The notes under the pieces were generated by a model. That model had not been told where the DNA came from. It made no database searches and saw only the letters and a program-made list of their open reading frames with translations. This document shows positions 25,357 to 33,544 of a stretch of 64,000 nucleotides of DNA, piece after piece. Each line of letters starts with the position of its first letter. The stretch's first letter is position 1. Made by a program: the position numbers and the translations under genes. The stretch comes from an uncultured Paracoccaceae bacterium (lineage in GTDB: Bacteria > Pseudomonadota > Alphaproteobacteria > Rhodobacterales > Rhodobacteraceae): positions 124,001 through 188,000 of the forward strand of contig CANMMF010000009.1 of assembly GCA_947498985.1 (NCBI GenBank). Reading direction: 5' to 3'.

Positions 25357-26298
25357 TCAGGCGGGTGCCGCCTGCTGAAAACGAATGGGTCCGGCCCGTG
25401 CGAGCGCGCCGTGCAGCGGTTCGTGGGGCATCGCCTTTTGAAGGACCTCGCGGACGGCGATCAGGGCGTCGAGGTCGATCCGCGTGTCAAAGCCCTTGGT
25501 CTGCGCCAGAAATACCAGATCCTCCATCACCGCGTTGCCGGTGGCACCGGGGGCAAACGGGCAGCCGCCCAATCCCCCGAGCGATCCGTCGAGAATGCGG
25601 CATCCGGCATCGAGCGCGGCAGCGGCATTGGCGATGGCCATGCCGCGGGTGTCGTGCAGATGCACGCAGATCGGCACGGACCCGGCGATGTTGCGGGCCG
25701 CGCCGACCAGCGCGTAAACGGCGTCGGGGCCGGCATGGCCAACGGTGTCGGCAAGCCCGATGACATCGGCGCCCGCCTCCAGCAGATCATCGCAGAGCGA
25801 CAGTACGTCTTCGGGTGCGACAGGGCCGGAGATCGAGCAGCCAAAGGCCATCGACACGCCGACGGAGATCAGCGGTCCGCTGTCCCCGCGCAATGCCACC
25901 GCCTGCCGCACCAGCGCGATCGCCTCGGCCCGGCTTCGGTTCTGGTTGGCGCGGGAATGGGCGTCGGTCGCCGAGACCACCAGCGCGATTTCCCGCACCG
26001 GCGTGGCCAGCGCCGTGCGCAGCCCGCGTTCGTTGAGCGCCAGCGCGACGCTGTGCAGGCCGGGCAGCGTCGCCGCCCGGCGCGCCACCTCCTCGACATC
26101 GGCAAATTGCGGAAACCGGGCTTGCGGCAGGAACGACCCGATCTCGAAATGGCGCACACCCGCCGCACGTTCCTGCGTCAGCCATTGCGCCTTCGCGCCG
26201 AAATCCGGCCAGGCGCGGACCAGTTGCAACCCGTCGCGCAAGCCCACCTCGCGCAGCACGAGACGGTCTGGCGGGTAGATCGACGCCGTTCCGGTCAC
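25357..26298 (-). CDS. Hydroxymethylglutaryl-CoA lyase-like enzyme
   Basis: 313 residues of the DRE-TIM metallolyase superfamily: LREVGLRDGLQ at the start (metal-binding Asp and catalytic Arg), HLHDTRG near residue 205 (metal-binding His pair) and GGCPFAPGATGN near residue 233 (catalytic Cys loop). These are HMG-CoA lyase hallmarks; the family splits 3-hydroxy-3-methylglutaryl-CoA or related 3-hydroxyacyl-CoAs by retro-Claisen reaction. Its ATG overlaps the CoA-transferase stop by 4 bp. Such transferase-lyase pairs next to TRAP importers usually activate and cleave branched dicarboxylates; the actual substrate here cannot be read from sequence. Confidence 0.87.
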   Translation of the reverse strand: MTGTASIYPPDRLVLREVGLRDGLQLVRAWPDFGAKAQWLTQERAAGVRHFEIGSFLPQARFPQFADVEEVARRAATLPGLHSVALALNERGLRTALATPVREIALVVSATDAHSRANQNRSRAEAIALVRQAVALRGDSGPLISVGVSMAFGCSISGPVAPEDVLSLCDDLLEAGADVIGLADTVGHAGPDAVYALVGAARNIAGSVPICVHLHDTRGMAIANAAAALDAGCRILDGSLGGLGGCPFAPGATGNAVMEDLVFLAQTKGFDTRIDLDALIAVREVLQKAMPHEPLHGALARAGPIRFQQAAPA

Positions 26299-27482
26299 GC
26301 CGCCGCCCCCGCACGTCCGCTCGAGGCGGCGATTTCCTCGCCGGTCAGGCCAAGCCCCCCCAGAACCGCCTCCGTATCCTGCCCGACCGTGGCGATGTCG
26401 CCTGCGGGCGCGGGGTCGAGATCGTCGACGCGGAAAGGCAGGGCCGGTGCGCGAAAGGCCTGCCCGTCCGGCATATGCGAGGTGGCCAGCCCGCCGGGGC
26501 GCAGCACATGCGGGTCGTCGAACATGTCGCCGGGGCGCGCAATCGTCGAAAACGGGATGCCATGCGCCTCGAACATCGCGATGAGCTCATCGGCGGTGCG
26601 CCGGGCCACGGCCTCGGCAAAAAGCGGTATCGTCCAGTCCCGCGCCGCGATCTGCGCTTCGCGCCCCTGCAGGCGCGGGTCGTCGCGCAGATGCTCCAGC
26701 CCCAGCAGCCCGGTGATCGTGTGCCATTGCCCGTCCGTCACCGCCCCGATGAACAATTGCCGGTCGGAGCCGGTGTCAAACACATCGTAGACGGGCCAGG
26801 AAAAATCCCGTGCAGGCATCGGCGGCGGATTGGTGCCGTCGAGTTCGAACTGCACCATGTGCTGGGCCACCAGCAGCAGGCAGTTCTCAAAGAGGCCCAC
26901 GCGGATGGTCCGCCCTTGCCCGGTCTGCTGCCGCTCCAGCAGTGCCGCCAGAACCGCAAACGCGCCGAAGAGACCGCCCATGATGTCATTGGCCGACGAG
27001 CCCACGCGCAAAGGCTGGCCGGGCGGGCCGGTCATATAGGCCAGTCCGGTCATCATCTGCACCACCTCGTCAAGCGCGGTGCGATGCTGGTAGGGGCCTT
27101 CCAGAAACCCCTTGCAGCCGCTGAGGATCAACCGGGGATAGCGCGTGCGCAGCCCCTGCGGGTCGAGCCCCATGCCCGGCAGCGCGCTGTCGCGAAAATT
27201 CTCGACCAGCACATCCGCCGTTTCAAGCAGGCGGTGCAGCACCTGCCGCCCGGCATCGGTCTTCAGGTCGAGACAGACGGATTTCTTGCCGCGATTGAAC
27301 AGCGGATGCATCGGGCGGCCCATGCCCTGCAGATAGCGGGTCTTGTCGCCGCCCGGCGGCTCGACCTTGATCACCTCGGCGCCGAGCAGCCCCAGAAACA
27401 TCCCGCAGGCGGGGCCCATGATCATGTGGCTCATCTCGACGACGCGGATGCCATCCAATGGCTTGAACTCTGTGTCCGGCAC
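26295..27482 (-). CDS. CaiB/BaiF class III CoA transferase
   Basis: 395 residues, the normal length. It opens with LDGIRVVEMSHMIMGPACG, contains GDKTRYLQGMGRP and LDLKTDAGRQVLHRLLETAD, and has Asp166 in the position of the catalytic aspartate (SANDIMGGLFGAFAVLAAL). It moves CoA between acyl groups, probably activating the acid imported by transporter 2 for the lyase-like enzyme. First gene of the minus-strand operon and divergent from a LysR gene 103 bp away, the likely regulator. Confidence 0.9.
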   Translation of the reverse strand: MPDTEFKPLDGIRVVEMSHMIMGPACGMFLGLLGAEVIKVEPPGGDKTRYLQGMGRPMHPLFNRGKKSVCLDLKTDAGRQVLHRLLETADVLVENFRDSALPGMGLDPQGLRTRYPRLILSGCKGFLEGPYQHRTALDEVVQMMTGLAYMTGPPGQPLRVGSSANDIMGGLFGAFAVLAALLERQQTGQGRTIRVGLFENCLLLVAQHMVQFELDGTNPPPMPARDFSWPVYDVFDTGSDRQLFIGAVTDGQWHTITGLLGLEHLRDDPRLQGREAQIAARDWTIPLFAEAVARRTADELIAMFEAHGIPFSTIARPGDMFDDPHVLRPGGLATSHMPDGQAFRAPALPFRVDDLDPAPAGDIATVGQDTEAVLGGLGLTGEEIAASSGRAGAAA

Positions 27483-27585
27483 GCTGACCCCCTTTACGGG
27501 GAGTCATAGCTTGCCTTCTGACGTCAAAAAATGACAATGTTTCTCTAACTGCCTTCGCTTTTTTCGAAACCTGAAACGTGGCGAC

Positions 27586-28512
27586 GTGAACACCCGGCAC
27601 CTGACCTGTTTTTTGGCGATCTACGAGGAGCGCACCATTTCGGCCGCGGCGGAGCGCCTGCGGCTGTCGGTGTCGGCGATCAGCCACCACCTGAGCAATC
27701 TCGAGCAGGATCTCGGCGTCCGGCTCTTCACGCGCGAGCGCCGGGGCGTGAAGCCCACCGCCGACGGTGACCGGTTTCACGCGCATGCGCGGTTCATTCT
27801 CGACGCCATGAGATCGGCGGAGCGCGACATGCGCGCGACCGGCAGCGACGTCACCGGAGCCGTGTCGATCTCGATGGCGACCTCCGTCATTCGCGTGGTG
27901 GGGTTCGATCTGGTCCGGCGGATCAGTGGCGAGCATGCCGACCTGCGTCTGACGGTGAACGAGGCCCTCTCGAGCACGGTGCTGGGTGACGTGCAATCGG
28001 GCAAGGCAGATCTGGGGATCGCCTTCAACGCCCACGCGCCGGATCTTTTCCGCATCACGCCGATCCTGACCGAAGACATGGTTCTGGTCGGCCAGCCGGG
28101 TCTGCTGGGCGACACCGGCGCCGAGGTCGCGTTCGACGCCTTGCTGGAGATGCCGCTGATCCTTCTGGCGCAGGGCCTTTCCGCGCAGGCGCTGACGCGC
28201 AACCGCCGCCTGCTGAAACGGCTTGAGGATTGCGCGAGGCTTCAGGTCAATTCCGTGCAGACGATGAATGCGTGTCTGCTTGCTGGGCTGGGGGTGACCG
28301 TCGGAACCCGGCAGATCTTTTCCGAAGGTCTGGCGGATGGCCGGCTGCAGGCGCGGCCGATCGTGGCGCCCCGGCTGGACCGCGTGATGGGTCTGGTCGA
28401 GCCGCGAGACCGGGGTCCGACCCATGCGGTCGAATATGCGCGCGCCACGCTGGTCGAGCTGATCCGCGCCAGCGTCAAGGACGGCCGGTGGCAGGCGGAA
28501 CTGATCGGCTAG
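27586..28512 (+). CDS. LysR-family transcriptional regulator (flanks the CoA transferase operon)
   Basis: 308 residues. The N-terminal winged helix (about 1-60) has TISAAAERLRLSVSAISHHL and LGVRLFTRERRGVKPT; the rest is a periplasmic-binding-like effector domain. GTG start at 27586. It is divergent from the CoA transferase - lyase - TRAP 2 operon, so it probably activates that operon when it binds a pathway intermediate. Confidence 0.9.
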   Translation: MNTRHLTCFLAIYEERTISAAAERLRLSVSAISHHLSNLEQDLGVRLFTRERRGVKPTADGDRFHAHARFILDAMRSAERDMRATGSDVTGAVSISMATSVIRVVGFDLVRRISGEHADLRLTVNEALSSTVLGDVQSGKADLGIAFNAHAPDLFRITPILTEDMVLVGQPGLLGDTGAEVAFDALLEMPLILLAQGLSAQALTRNRRLLKRLEDCARLQVNSVQTMNACLLAGLGVTVGTRQIFSEGLADGRLQARPIVAPRLDRVMGLVEPRDRGPTHAVEYARATLVELIRASVKDGRWQAELIG

Positions 28513-28960
28513 ACGAAAGCGTGCGCTGAGCGCCCTCTGCGCCCTCTGCGGACACTGCGGACACTGTGCAGCCGCGTGTCCCTGGCACCGCCAGCCGTGC
28601 AACCGCGTCGCCGAAGTTGGCGCTCCGCCAGACCTGCGTGGCCCGGCAGCAGATTCCGGTTGCAACCGTGCAGAAACTCCGACGCGCGTTTCTTGAACCG
28701 ACCGATGATCCCCAGCAGCGCCGCAATCCTGGCGATGATGCACGCCATTCTGAGCCGCGCGACCGGATGAGTGCCGCGCGTCTCGGGTCAGGCGACCCCG
28801 CGCAGGTGGAGGGCTCGGCAAAAGCTCTTTCAGAACCGGCGTCTCGCGCGGTTCGGCGGGGCTCAGGCGGCGTTCCGGACCGGGCCATCCGGCGCGACAC
28901 CGATCACGTCGTGATCCGCGCGCGCGGATGGTCCGGAGGACTTGAGCAACGCCAGCGCCC
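28513..28960. repeat. Intergenic region with a short 9-bp tandem repeat at its left end
   Basis: 448 bp between a LysR gene and a DJ-1/PfpI gene. Just after the LysR stop, 28526-28570 holds five degenerate 9-nt units of the type CTCTGCGCC / CTCTGCGGA / CACTGCGGA. The remaining sequence shows no RNA gene or convincing ORF; a minus-strand frame around 28509-28748 begins with a hydrophobic-basic stretch but decays into the repeat, so I do not call it. Confidence 0.45.
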
Positions 28961-29698
28961 TCATCTGCCCAGAGCGTCGACCACAAGCGCTGCCGTCGCC
29001 GCACCCGAGAATTGCTGCTGCCCTGTGATCAGGTTGCCATCGCGGACGGCGAAGGGTTTGAACATGCTCTGCACGACAAAATTGGTATCCTCGAGCTTGC
29101 GCGCTTCTTCTTCGATCCAGAAAGGCTGGATCTTCTGGCCGACAAAGTCGTCGGCGAACTTTTCTTCCGCGTCGGCGAACCCGGTCCAGGTTTTGCCTTT
29201 CACAAGCAGATCCCCGTTGGAGAGCCGGGTTTTCAGCAAGACCGCGGTGCCATGGCACACGATGCCGACGATCTTGTCGGCCTCGAACGCGCGCGCAATG
29301 AAGCTGTGCAGATCGGTGTCATCCACCATGGTTACCATCGGCGACTGGCCACCGGCGACAAAGATCGCGTCGTAATCGTCGACCGACACATCGGCAATCG
29401 GTCTGGTGCCCTGCAGCATCGCGCTGTGCGTCGCCGATTTCTTGAAGCCGAGCGACAGGATGTCATGGGCGGAATACTGGCTGTCATCCTCGGGATCGGA
29501 AAAGCCGTCAGCCATCAGATCGCCGCCTTTCGGCGAGACGATCTCGACCTCGTAGCCGGCCTCGGTGAAGGTCCAGTAGGGGTGCGTCACCTCCGCCCAC
29601 CAGAAGCCGACGGGCCAGCCCGTGGTCTCGGATGTGCCGGGGTTGGCGACGATCATCAGAATGCGTTTCGTGCCATGAGTGTCAATGGATGCAGACAT
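28961..29698 (-). CDS. DJ-1/PfpI (type 1 glutamine amidotransferase-like, Hsp31-like) protein
   Basis: 245 residues. The nucleophile-elbow motif VCHGTAV contains Cys148, and HGTKRILMIVANPGTSETTG at the N-terminus is typical of the Hsp31-like/chaperone-glyoxalase branch. Members act as deglycases, glyoxalase III or chaperones; which one cannot be decided here. I start at the ATG at 29696-29698, with GAAAGG about 9 nt upstream. It is third in a minus-strand operon with an ABM-domain membrane protein and a NADPH-oxidoreductase-like protein, a set suggestive of electrophile or quinone stress. Confidence 0.85.
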   Translation of the reverse strand: MSASIDTHGTKRILMIVANPGTSETTGWPVGFWWAEVTHPYWTFTEAGYEVEIVSPKGGDLMADGFSDPEDDSQYSAHDILSLGFKKSATHSAMLQGTRPIADVSVDDYDAIFVAGGQSPMVTMVDDTDLHSFIARAFEADKIVGIVCHGTAVLLKTRLSNGDLLVKGKTWTGFADAEEKFADDFVGQKIQPFWIEEEARKLEDTNFVVQSMFKPFAVRDGNLITGQQQFSGAATAALVVDALGR

Positions 29699-29709
29699 GG
29701 GATTGCCTT

Positions 29710-30264
29710 TCAGGTTGCTGTTTTGGTTGACGGAAAGATCCACCGCGCCAGGGCGCGCGTGACGCGGGGCATGATGAGGTAGGTCATGAGGAGCACTTGC
29801 AGGACCACCGTCACGAGAAGGCGCAGCACGAGCGGCCAGTCGCCGATCAAAGGCGCCAGCGCCACGTTCAGGCCAAGCACCAGCAGGAACACCACGGTGA
29901 CGAGGACCAGCGCCATCCGGTGCGGTGACGGTTGCGCCACGACGGTGCCTTTGGGGGCCTCGAACCAGATCTCGAGGCCGGTGGTCTTGTCCCAGACCGC
30001 GTCCGACGCCACATGCGGCGCGATTTCGGCCAGGTAGCGGGCGCGAAGCTCCGATGTCTCGAAGGCCCGCAGGGTCTCGACGGTGTCGAAGCGAAAGACG
30101 CTGATATAAGGCGCATCGGGTGCGGCGGGTTTCTGGAACTGCGCGCCGAGATATCCCGGCATGGCGCTGGCCTCCGCGGTCAGGCGTTCCAGCCAGTCTT
30201 CGTAGATCGGGCCGGAGCCCGGGCGCACATGGCGCCGTACCACGACGGTCACGGCATCACTCAT
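29710..30264 (-). CDS. Antibiotic-biosynthesis-monooxygenase (ABM) domain protein with two C-terminal TMs
   Basis: 184 residues. Residues about 5-100 are an ABM/dimeric ferredoxin-like fold (VVVRRHVRPG, GYLGAQFQKP, YISVFRFDTVETL). Two hydrophobic helices follow (about 118-138 and 145-166) and a basic tail. ABM domains hydroxylate or degrade polyketide-like rings or quinones without cofactor; the membrane-anchored form is common but uncharacterised. The start overlaps the upstream gene stop by 4 bp. Confidence 0.8.
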   Translation of the reverse strand: MSDAVTVVVRRHVRPGSGPIYEDWLERLTAEASAMPGYLGAQFQKPAAPDAPYISVFRFDTVETLRAFETSELRARYLAEIAPHVASDAVWDKTTGLEIWFEAPKGTVVAQPSPHRMALVLVTVVFLLVLGLNVALAPLIGDWPLVLRLLVTVVLQVLLMTYLIMPRVTRALARWIFPSTKTAT

Positions 30265-30860
30265 GCCTGCGTGTCCCGGGGCATGGCGCCGAACGCCCAG
30301 TTGCGGCCTTTTGCCTGTGCGATGGCCTGATTGATCCAGACCAGCGCGAAGGGCTCCAGCAGGCGCGCCTTTGACAGCGCGCCCGCATCCAGCGGCTCGA
30401 AGCCCAGATCTGTCAGCAAGGCGGCGACGGTCTCCTTGGCCTCTGCTTTATCGCCTGCCATGAACTGGACAGGAGGCAGGGCAAAGCCGATCGTGTCGGC
30501 CATCACCTCGGCGCCGACCTGGTTGAGCGACTTGATCACATGCGCCCCGGGCAGGAGCCCTTGCAGATATTCGGCGCCCGACGCGGTGTGGCCAATCGCG
30601 AGCGCCATCCCGTCCGGCCCCATCCTGATCGGGTTGGTACAGTCGACGATGATCTTGCCCTTCGCGGGAGCGATGCCCGACGCGACAGTCTCAAGGGCAG
30701 CAAAGGGGACGGCCAGCACGAGCACATCGGCCCAGAGCGCGAGTTCCGAAAGCGGCAGGGATGATGAGCGGCTGCCCGTGCGGACATCGTGCCCCGCGTC
30801 GGTCCAGCCGCTCTGAAGCGCCGTGCCGACACGGCCTGTCCCGATGATCCCGATCCGCAT
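30261..30860 (-). CDS. NADP-binding F420-dependent-NADP-reductase-like oxidoreductase
   Basis: 199 residues. It begins MRIGIIGTGRVGTALQSGW, a Rossmann GxGxxG with an Arg-Ser after strand two (TGSRSS) that suits NADP. ADVLVLAVPFAALE and IIVDCTNPI are typical of the FNO/NADP oxidoreductase coenzyme-F420-dependent family, although such bacteria often use these proteins without F420. I choose the ATG at 30858-30860 with GAGG upstream. First gene of the three-gene operon and divergent from the LysR gene at 30934. Confidence 0.83.
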   Translation of the reverse strand: MRIGIIGTGRVGTALQSGWTDAGHDVRTGSRSSSLPLSELALWADVLVLAVPFAALETVASGIAPAKGKIIVDCTNPIRMGPDGMALAIGHTASGAEYLQGLLPGAHVIKSLNQVGAEVMADTIGFALPPVQFMAGDKAEAKETVAALLTDLGFEPLDAGALSKARLLEPFALVWINQAIAQAKGRNWAFGAMPRDTQA

Positions 30861-30933
30861 GCCCACCCTCCATTGCGTTGCGTCCGGAGAGGAGATACGA
30901 GGCGGGGGAGTGAAATGAAAACGAATTAGCCTG

Positions 30934-31914
30934 ATGACCAATATCGATGAAATTGAACTAAGAAGGCTCGATGTGACCGTTCTTCTGGTTTTTGTAAACC
31001 TGCTGCGGTTCCGGAAAGCGTCGGATGTCGCGACGCATATGGGGCTGACGCAATCCTCGATCAGTCATTCGATCAAACGTCTCAGGGATGCGTTCAACGA
31101 TCCGTTGTTCCTGCGCACACCGAAGGGGATGGAGCCGACCGCCGTGGCTCTGGGGCTCGAGCCGAGGATCCGGCTGGTGGTCGAGACGTTGTCGCAGGCG
31201 CTCAGCGTGCCGGTGACGTTCGACCCCGCCACATCCACAGAGGTGATCCGGATCGGGGCCTATGACAACGAAATGACGACGCTTGTGCCGGGCCTTCTGC
31301 AACGGGTGCGCGCGCAGGCGCCCGGAGTGCGGGTCAGCATCCTGCCGCTGGGGCGCAGGCCCGCGCTGGAGGCGCTGGAGAGCCAGGATATCGATCTTGC
31401 GCTCGGGTTTGCCTGGGATCTGCCGCGCAACATCGTGAAGACGGATCTTTACGAGGAAAGCTACAGCGTGGTCATGCGCCAGGGGCACGACCTGGCGGGG
31501 CAGGAGGTTGATCTTGGGTCTTACCTCAGCGCCGATCACCTGATCGTGTCGCCGGCGGGGGATCTTTCGGGCATCGTCGATATCGAGCTGGAAAAGCGCG
31601 GCAGGTCGCGGCGTGTTGCGATGTCGGTGCCGCACTTCCTGCCTGCGCTGTCGATTGTGGCCAGCACCGATCTTGTCGCCACCTTGCCCGCTCGCCTTGT
31701 CGCAAGCCAGTCCACCCGCTACCGGCTTTTTGCACATGCACCGCCGATCCGGATCCGACCCTTCACGATCTCCGCGCTGGTGCATGAGAGAAACGCCAAC
31801 AGCCCGATGCACAACTGGGTGATCGCTTCGCTGAAAGCGATCTGCACGTCGATCTCGCCGTCGGATCCGGCCTCGACCAGTTCTTCGGATTCCAGCAGCG
31901 CGCGAAGCATTTGA
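30934..31914 (+). CDS. LysR-family transcriptional regulator (divergent from the NADP-reductase-like operon)
   Basis: 326 residues. The winged helix (about 10-70) has KASDVATHMGLTQSSISHSIKRL and FLRTPKGMEPT, a NodD/PcpR-like subtype. The effector domain runs to about residue 300. The last ~22 residues are Ser/Thr/Asp-rich and low complexity beyond the usual LysR end (HNWVIASLKA), suggesting a read-through extension rather than domain. Divergent, 73 bp from the small oxidoreductase operon it probably controls. Confidence 0.88.
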   Translation: MTNIDEIELRRLDVTVLLVFVNLLRFRKASDVATHMGLTQSSISHSIKRLRDAFNDPLFLRTPKGMEPTAVALGLEPRIRLVVETLSQALSVPVTFDPATSTEVIRIGAYDNEMTTLVPGLLQRVRAQAPGVRVSILPLGRRPALEALESQDIDLALGFAWDLPRNIVKTDLYEESYSVVMRQGHDLAGQEVDLGSYLSADHLIVSPAGDLSGIVDIELEKRGRSRRVAMSVPHFLPALSIVASTDLVATLPARLVASQSTRYRLFAHAPPIRIRPFTISALVHERNANSPMHNWVIASLKAICTSISPSDPASTSSSDSSSARSI

Positions 31915-32366
31915 GGAGCACGCGCGATTGCGGCGATGCTTTGTGACGGCAAGACCAGATCGGCCAAGGCGGTTCTGAAACGGCAGATCACCCGCGGCGA
32001 ACGCGCCTATGCGAATCCGGTGGGCGGCGAAGCGTGAACCGCTCCTGACCCGGGATGCGTTGGGATTCTGGCAGGGCGACCGAGCAATTTGCGGATCTTC
32101 TGAGCGTCGCGCAGTGACAAATACGGCCGAAAGCTGACCGTCACACCGCGCTCTCACGAGCCGACCAATTTGCGCTTCACAACACAAACCAACCGGACGT
32201 CTGCGCCGGACCTTTCGGGCTGCGTCGATGCCTGAAAAAGGCGGATTTTCTTCGCACTTTTCGGCTTTGACCAGCGACCGACAGCCGGGCGCATCCGGGC
32301 AACGGATGACCTGCCGAAACGGATGCTGCGGCGCCAGCCAAAGCGCGGTTTTCGAGAAAGCCCTTG
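31915..32366. other. Intergenic region upstream of the LacI operon, no gene called
   Basis: About 450 bp between the LysR stop and the LacI operator. A plus frame is open through it but lacks protein character and a ribosome binding site until 32414. A minus frame (31719-31991) contains a helix-like stretch resembling generic phage/plasmid protein tails, with too little evidence to call. Confidence 0.4.
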
Positions 32367-32382
32367 CCGAAACCGGTTTCGG
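32367..32382. promoter_or_regulatory. LacI-type operator palindrome
   Basis: CCGAAACCGGTTTCGG is a perfect 16-bp palindrome with a central CG, the classical form for LacI/GalR-family operators (compare GAAACCGGTTTC-type sites). It lies 31 bp before the GTG start of the LacI gene that heads the transport operon, so it fits autoregulation and control of the whole operon. Confidence 0.75.
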
Positions 32383-32413
32383 TATTCACAGTTTCAGGGC
32401 GGAGGAGAAAATA

Positions 32414-33514
32414 GTGCGTGGCGAACAACCCAAGAATCAGCGTCCGGGGTCGCGGCGCCGGATAACGATCAACGATCTTGCGGCGGACCTGGGGCTTGCC
32501 AAGGGCACGGTGTCGCGGGCGTTGAACGGGTATCCCGATATTGCCGAGACAACGCAGGCCCGCGTCCAGAAACGCGCCAAGGCGCTGGGCTACATGCCGC
32601 TGTCGCAGGCGCAGGGCATACGCACGGGCCGGACGCGGTCGATCGGCCTTGTGTTCCGGACGGATCTTCCTAACGCGCAGCGTCCTTTTCTGTCGGAGTT
32701 TCTGTCAGGCATCACGCAACGCGCCAGCGCCGAGAACTGGACCCTGACCGTCGCCACAGCCGCCAGCGAACACGAATTCATCGAGACGCATCGCCGCCTG
32801 GTGGATGAGCGGAAGGCGGATGGCTTCATCCTGCCGCGCACCGATGTTGTCGACCGTCGCATCGACGTTCTGCGCGAGATGGGCACGCCGTTTGTGATGT
32901 TCGGGCGCACCGCCAATGACACGGACTGCGCCTGGTTCGACATTTCCGGCGAGGCCGCCATGCAGGAAGCGGTGCTGCGTCTTCATGGTCAGGGACACCG
33001 GCGGATCGCCTATGTGAATGGCGAAGCGCGCTACAATTTCAGCCGCTTGCGGGCGCAAGGCTACCGGGCGGCCATCAAGCAACTCGGTCTCGACGATTGT
33101 GCCGAACTGAGCGATCTGACGGCGATGTCCCATGCGGAGGGGCGTGCGGCGACCGCCCGGCTTTTGTCCCTGCCGCTGCCGCCAACCGCAATTGTCTTTG
33201 CCACGGATCGCGGCGCGCTGGGCGCGTGGGAGGCGGCAATGGAACGCGGTCTGACGATTGGCCGGGAGCTTTCGGTCATTGCCTATGACGGCATCCCCGA
33301 AGGCACCTACGCAAAGCCGGGGCTGACCACGTTCGACGTCGATTCGCACCATGCCGGAGATCGGTTGGCGGCGCTTCTGATGCGCCGCATCCGTGGCGAA
33401 GCGCCGGAAGATCTGCGCGAACTCGCACCGGCGAAACTCACGCCTCGGGGGTCCGACGGACCGCCCGTGCTGACGCCGGCCGAACTTGCCGACCGCCTGA
33501 AGGCGGCGGCCTGA
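32414..33514 (+). CDS. LacI-family transcriptional regulator
   Basis: 366 residues from the GTG at 32414, chosen because GGAGGAG sits 7 nt upstream; the open frame extends 62 codons further but those lack family character and include the operator. The helix-turn-helix ITINDLAADLGLAKGTVSRA and hinge (KRAKALGYMP) are canonical. The periplasmic-binding-like domain has FVMFGRT and VIAYDGIPEGTYAKPGLTTF. It heads an operon of sugar ABC transporter and glycosidase genes 30 bp downstream and probably represses it until the sugar or osmolyte binds. Confidence 0.9.
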   Translation: MRGEQPKNQRPGSRRRITINDLAADLGLAKGTVSRALNGYPDIAETTQARVQKRAKALGYMPLSQAQGIRTGRTRSIGLVFRTDLPNAQRPFLSEFLSGITQRASAENWTLTVATAASEHEFIETHRRLVDERKADGFILPRTDVVDRRIDVLREMGTPFVMFGRTANDTDCAWFDISGEAAMQEAVLRLHGQGHRRIAYVNGEARYNFSRLRAQGYRAAIKQLGLDDCAELSDLTAMSHAEGRAATARLLSLPLPPTAIVFATDRGALGAWEAAMERGLTIGRELSVIAYDGIPEGTYAKPGLTTFDVDSHHAGDRLAALLMRRIRGEAPEDLRELAPAKLTPRGSDGPPVLTPAELADRLKAAA

Positions 33515-33544
33515 CAGAAAAACTGTTCATCAAGGGAGAAAACG

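Noticed and set aside
24445-26790. 781-residue plus-strand frame across the dctP/lyase/CoA-transferase operon
   Set aside because: Runs across three real minus-strand genes, low-complexity composition, no motif.
28509-28748. Minus-strand 79-residue frame starting MACIIARIAALLGIIGRF
   Set aside because: Hydrophobic-basic start is suggestive, but the frame then decays into the 9-bp repeat and has no ribosome binding site.
31719-31991. Minus-strand 90-residue frame containing DGEIDVQI, like the second TRAP binding protein
   Set aside because: Only eight residues match; the rest does not align with a DctP protein and it overlaps the end of the LysR gene.
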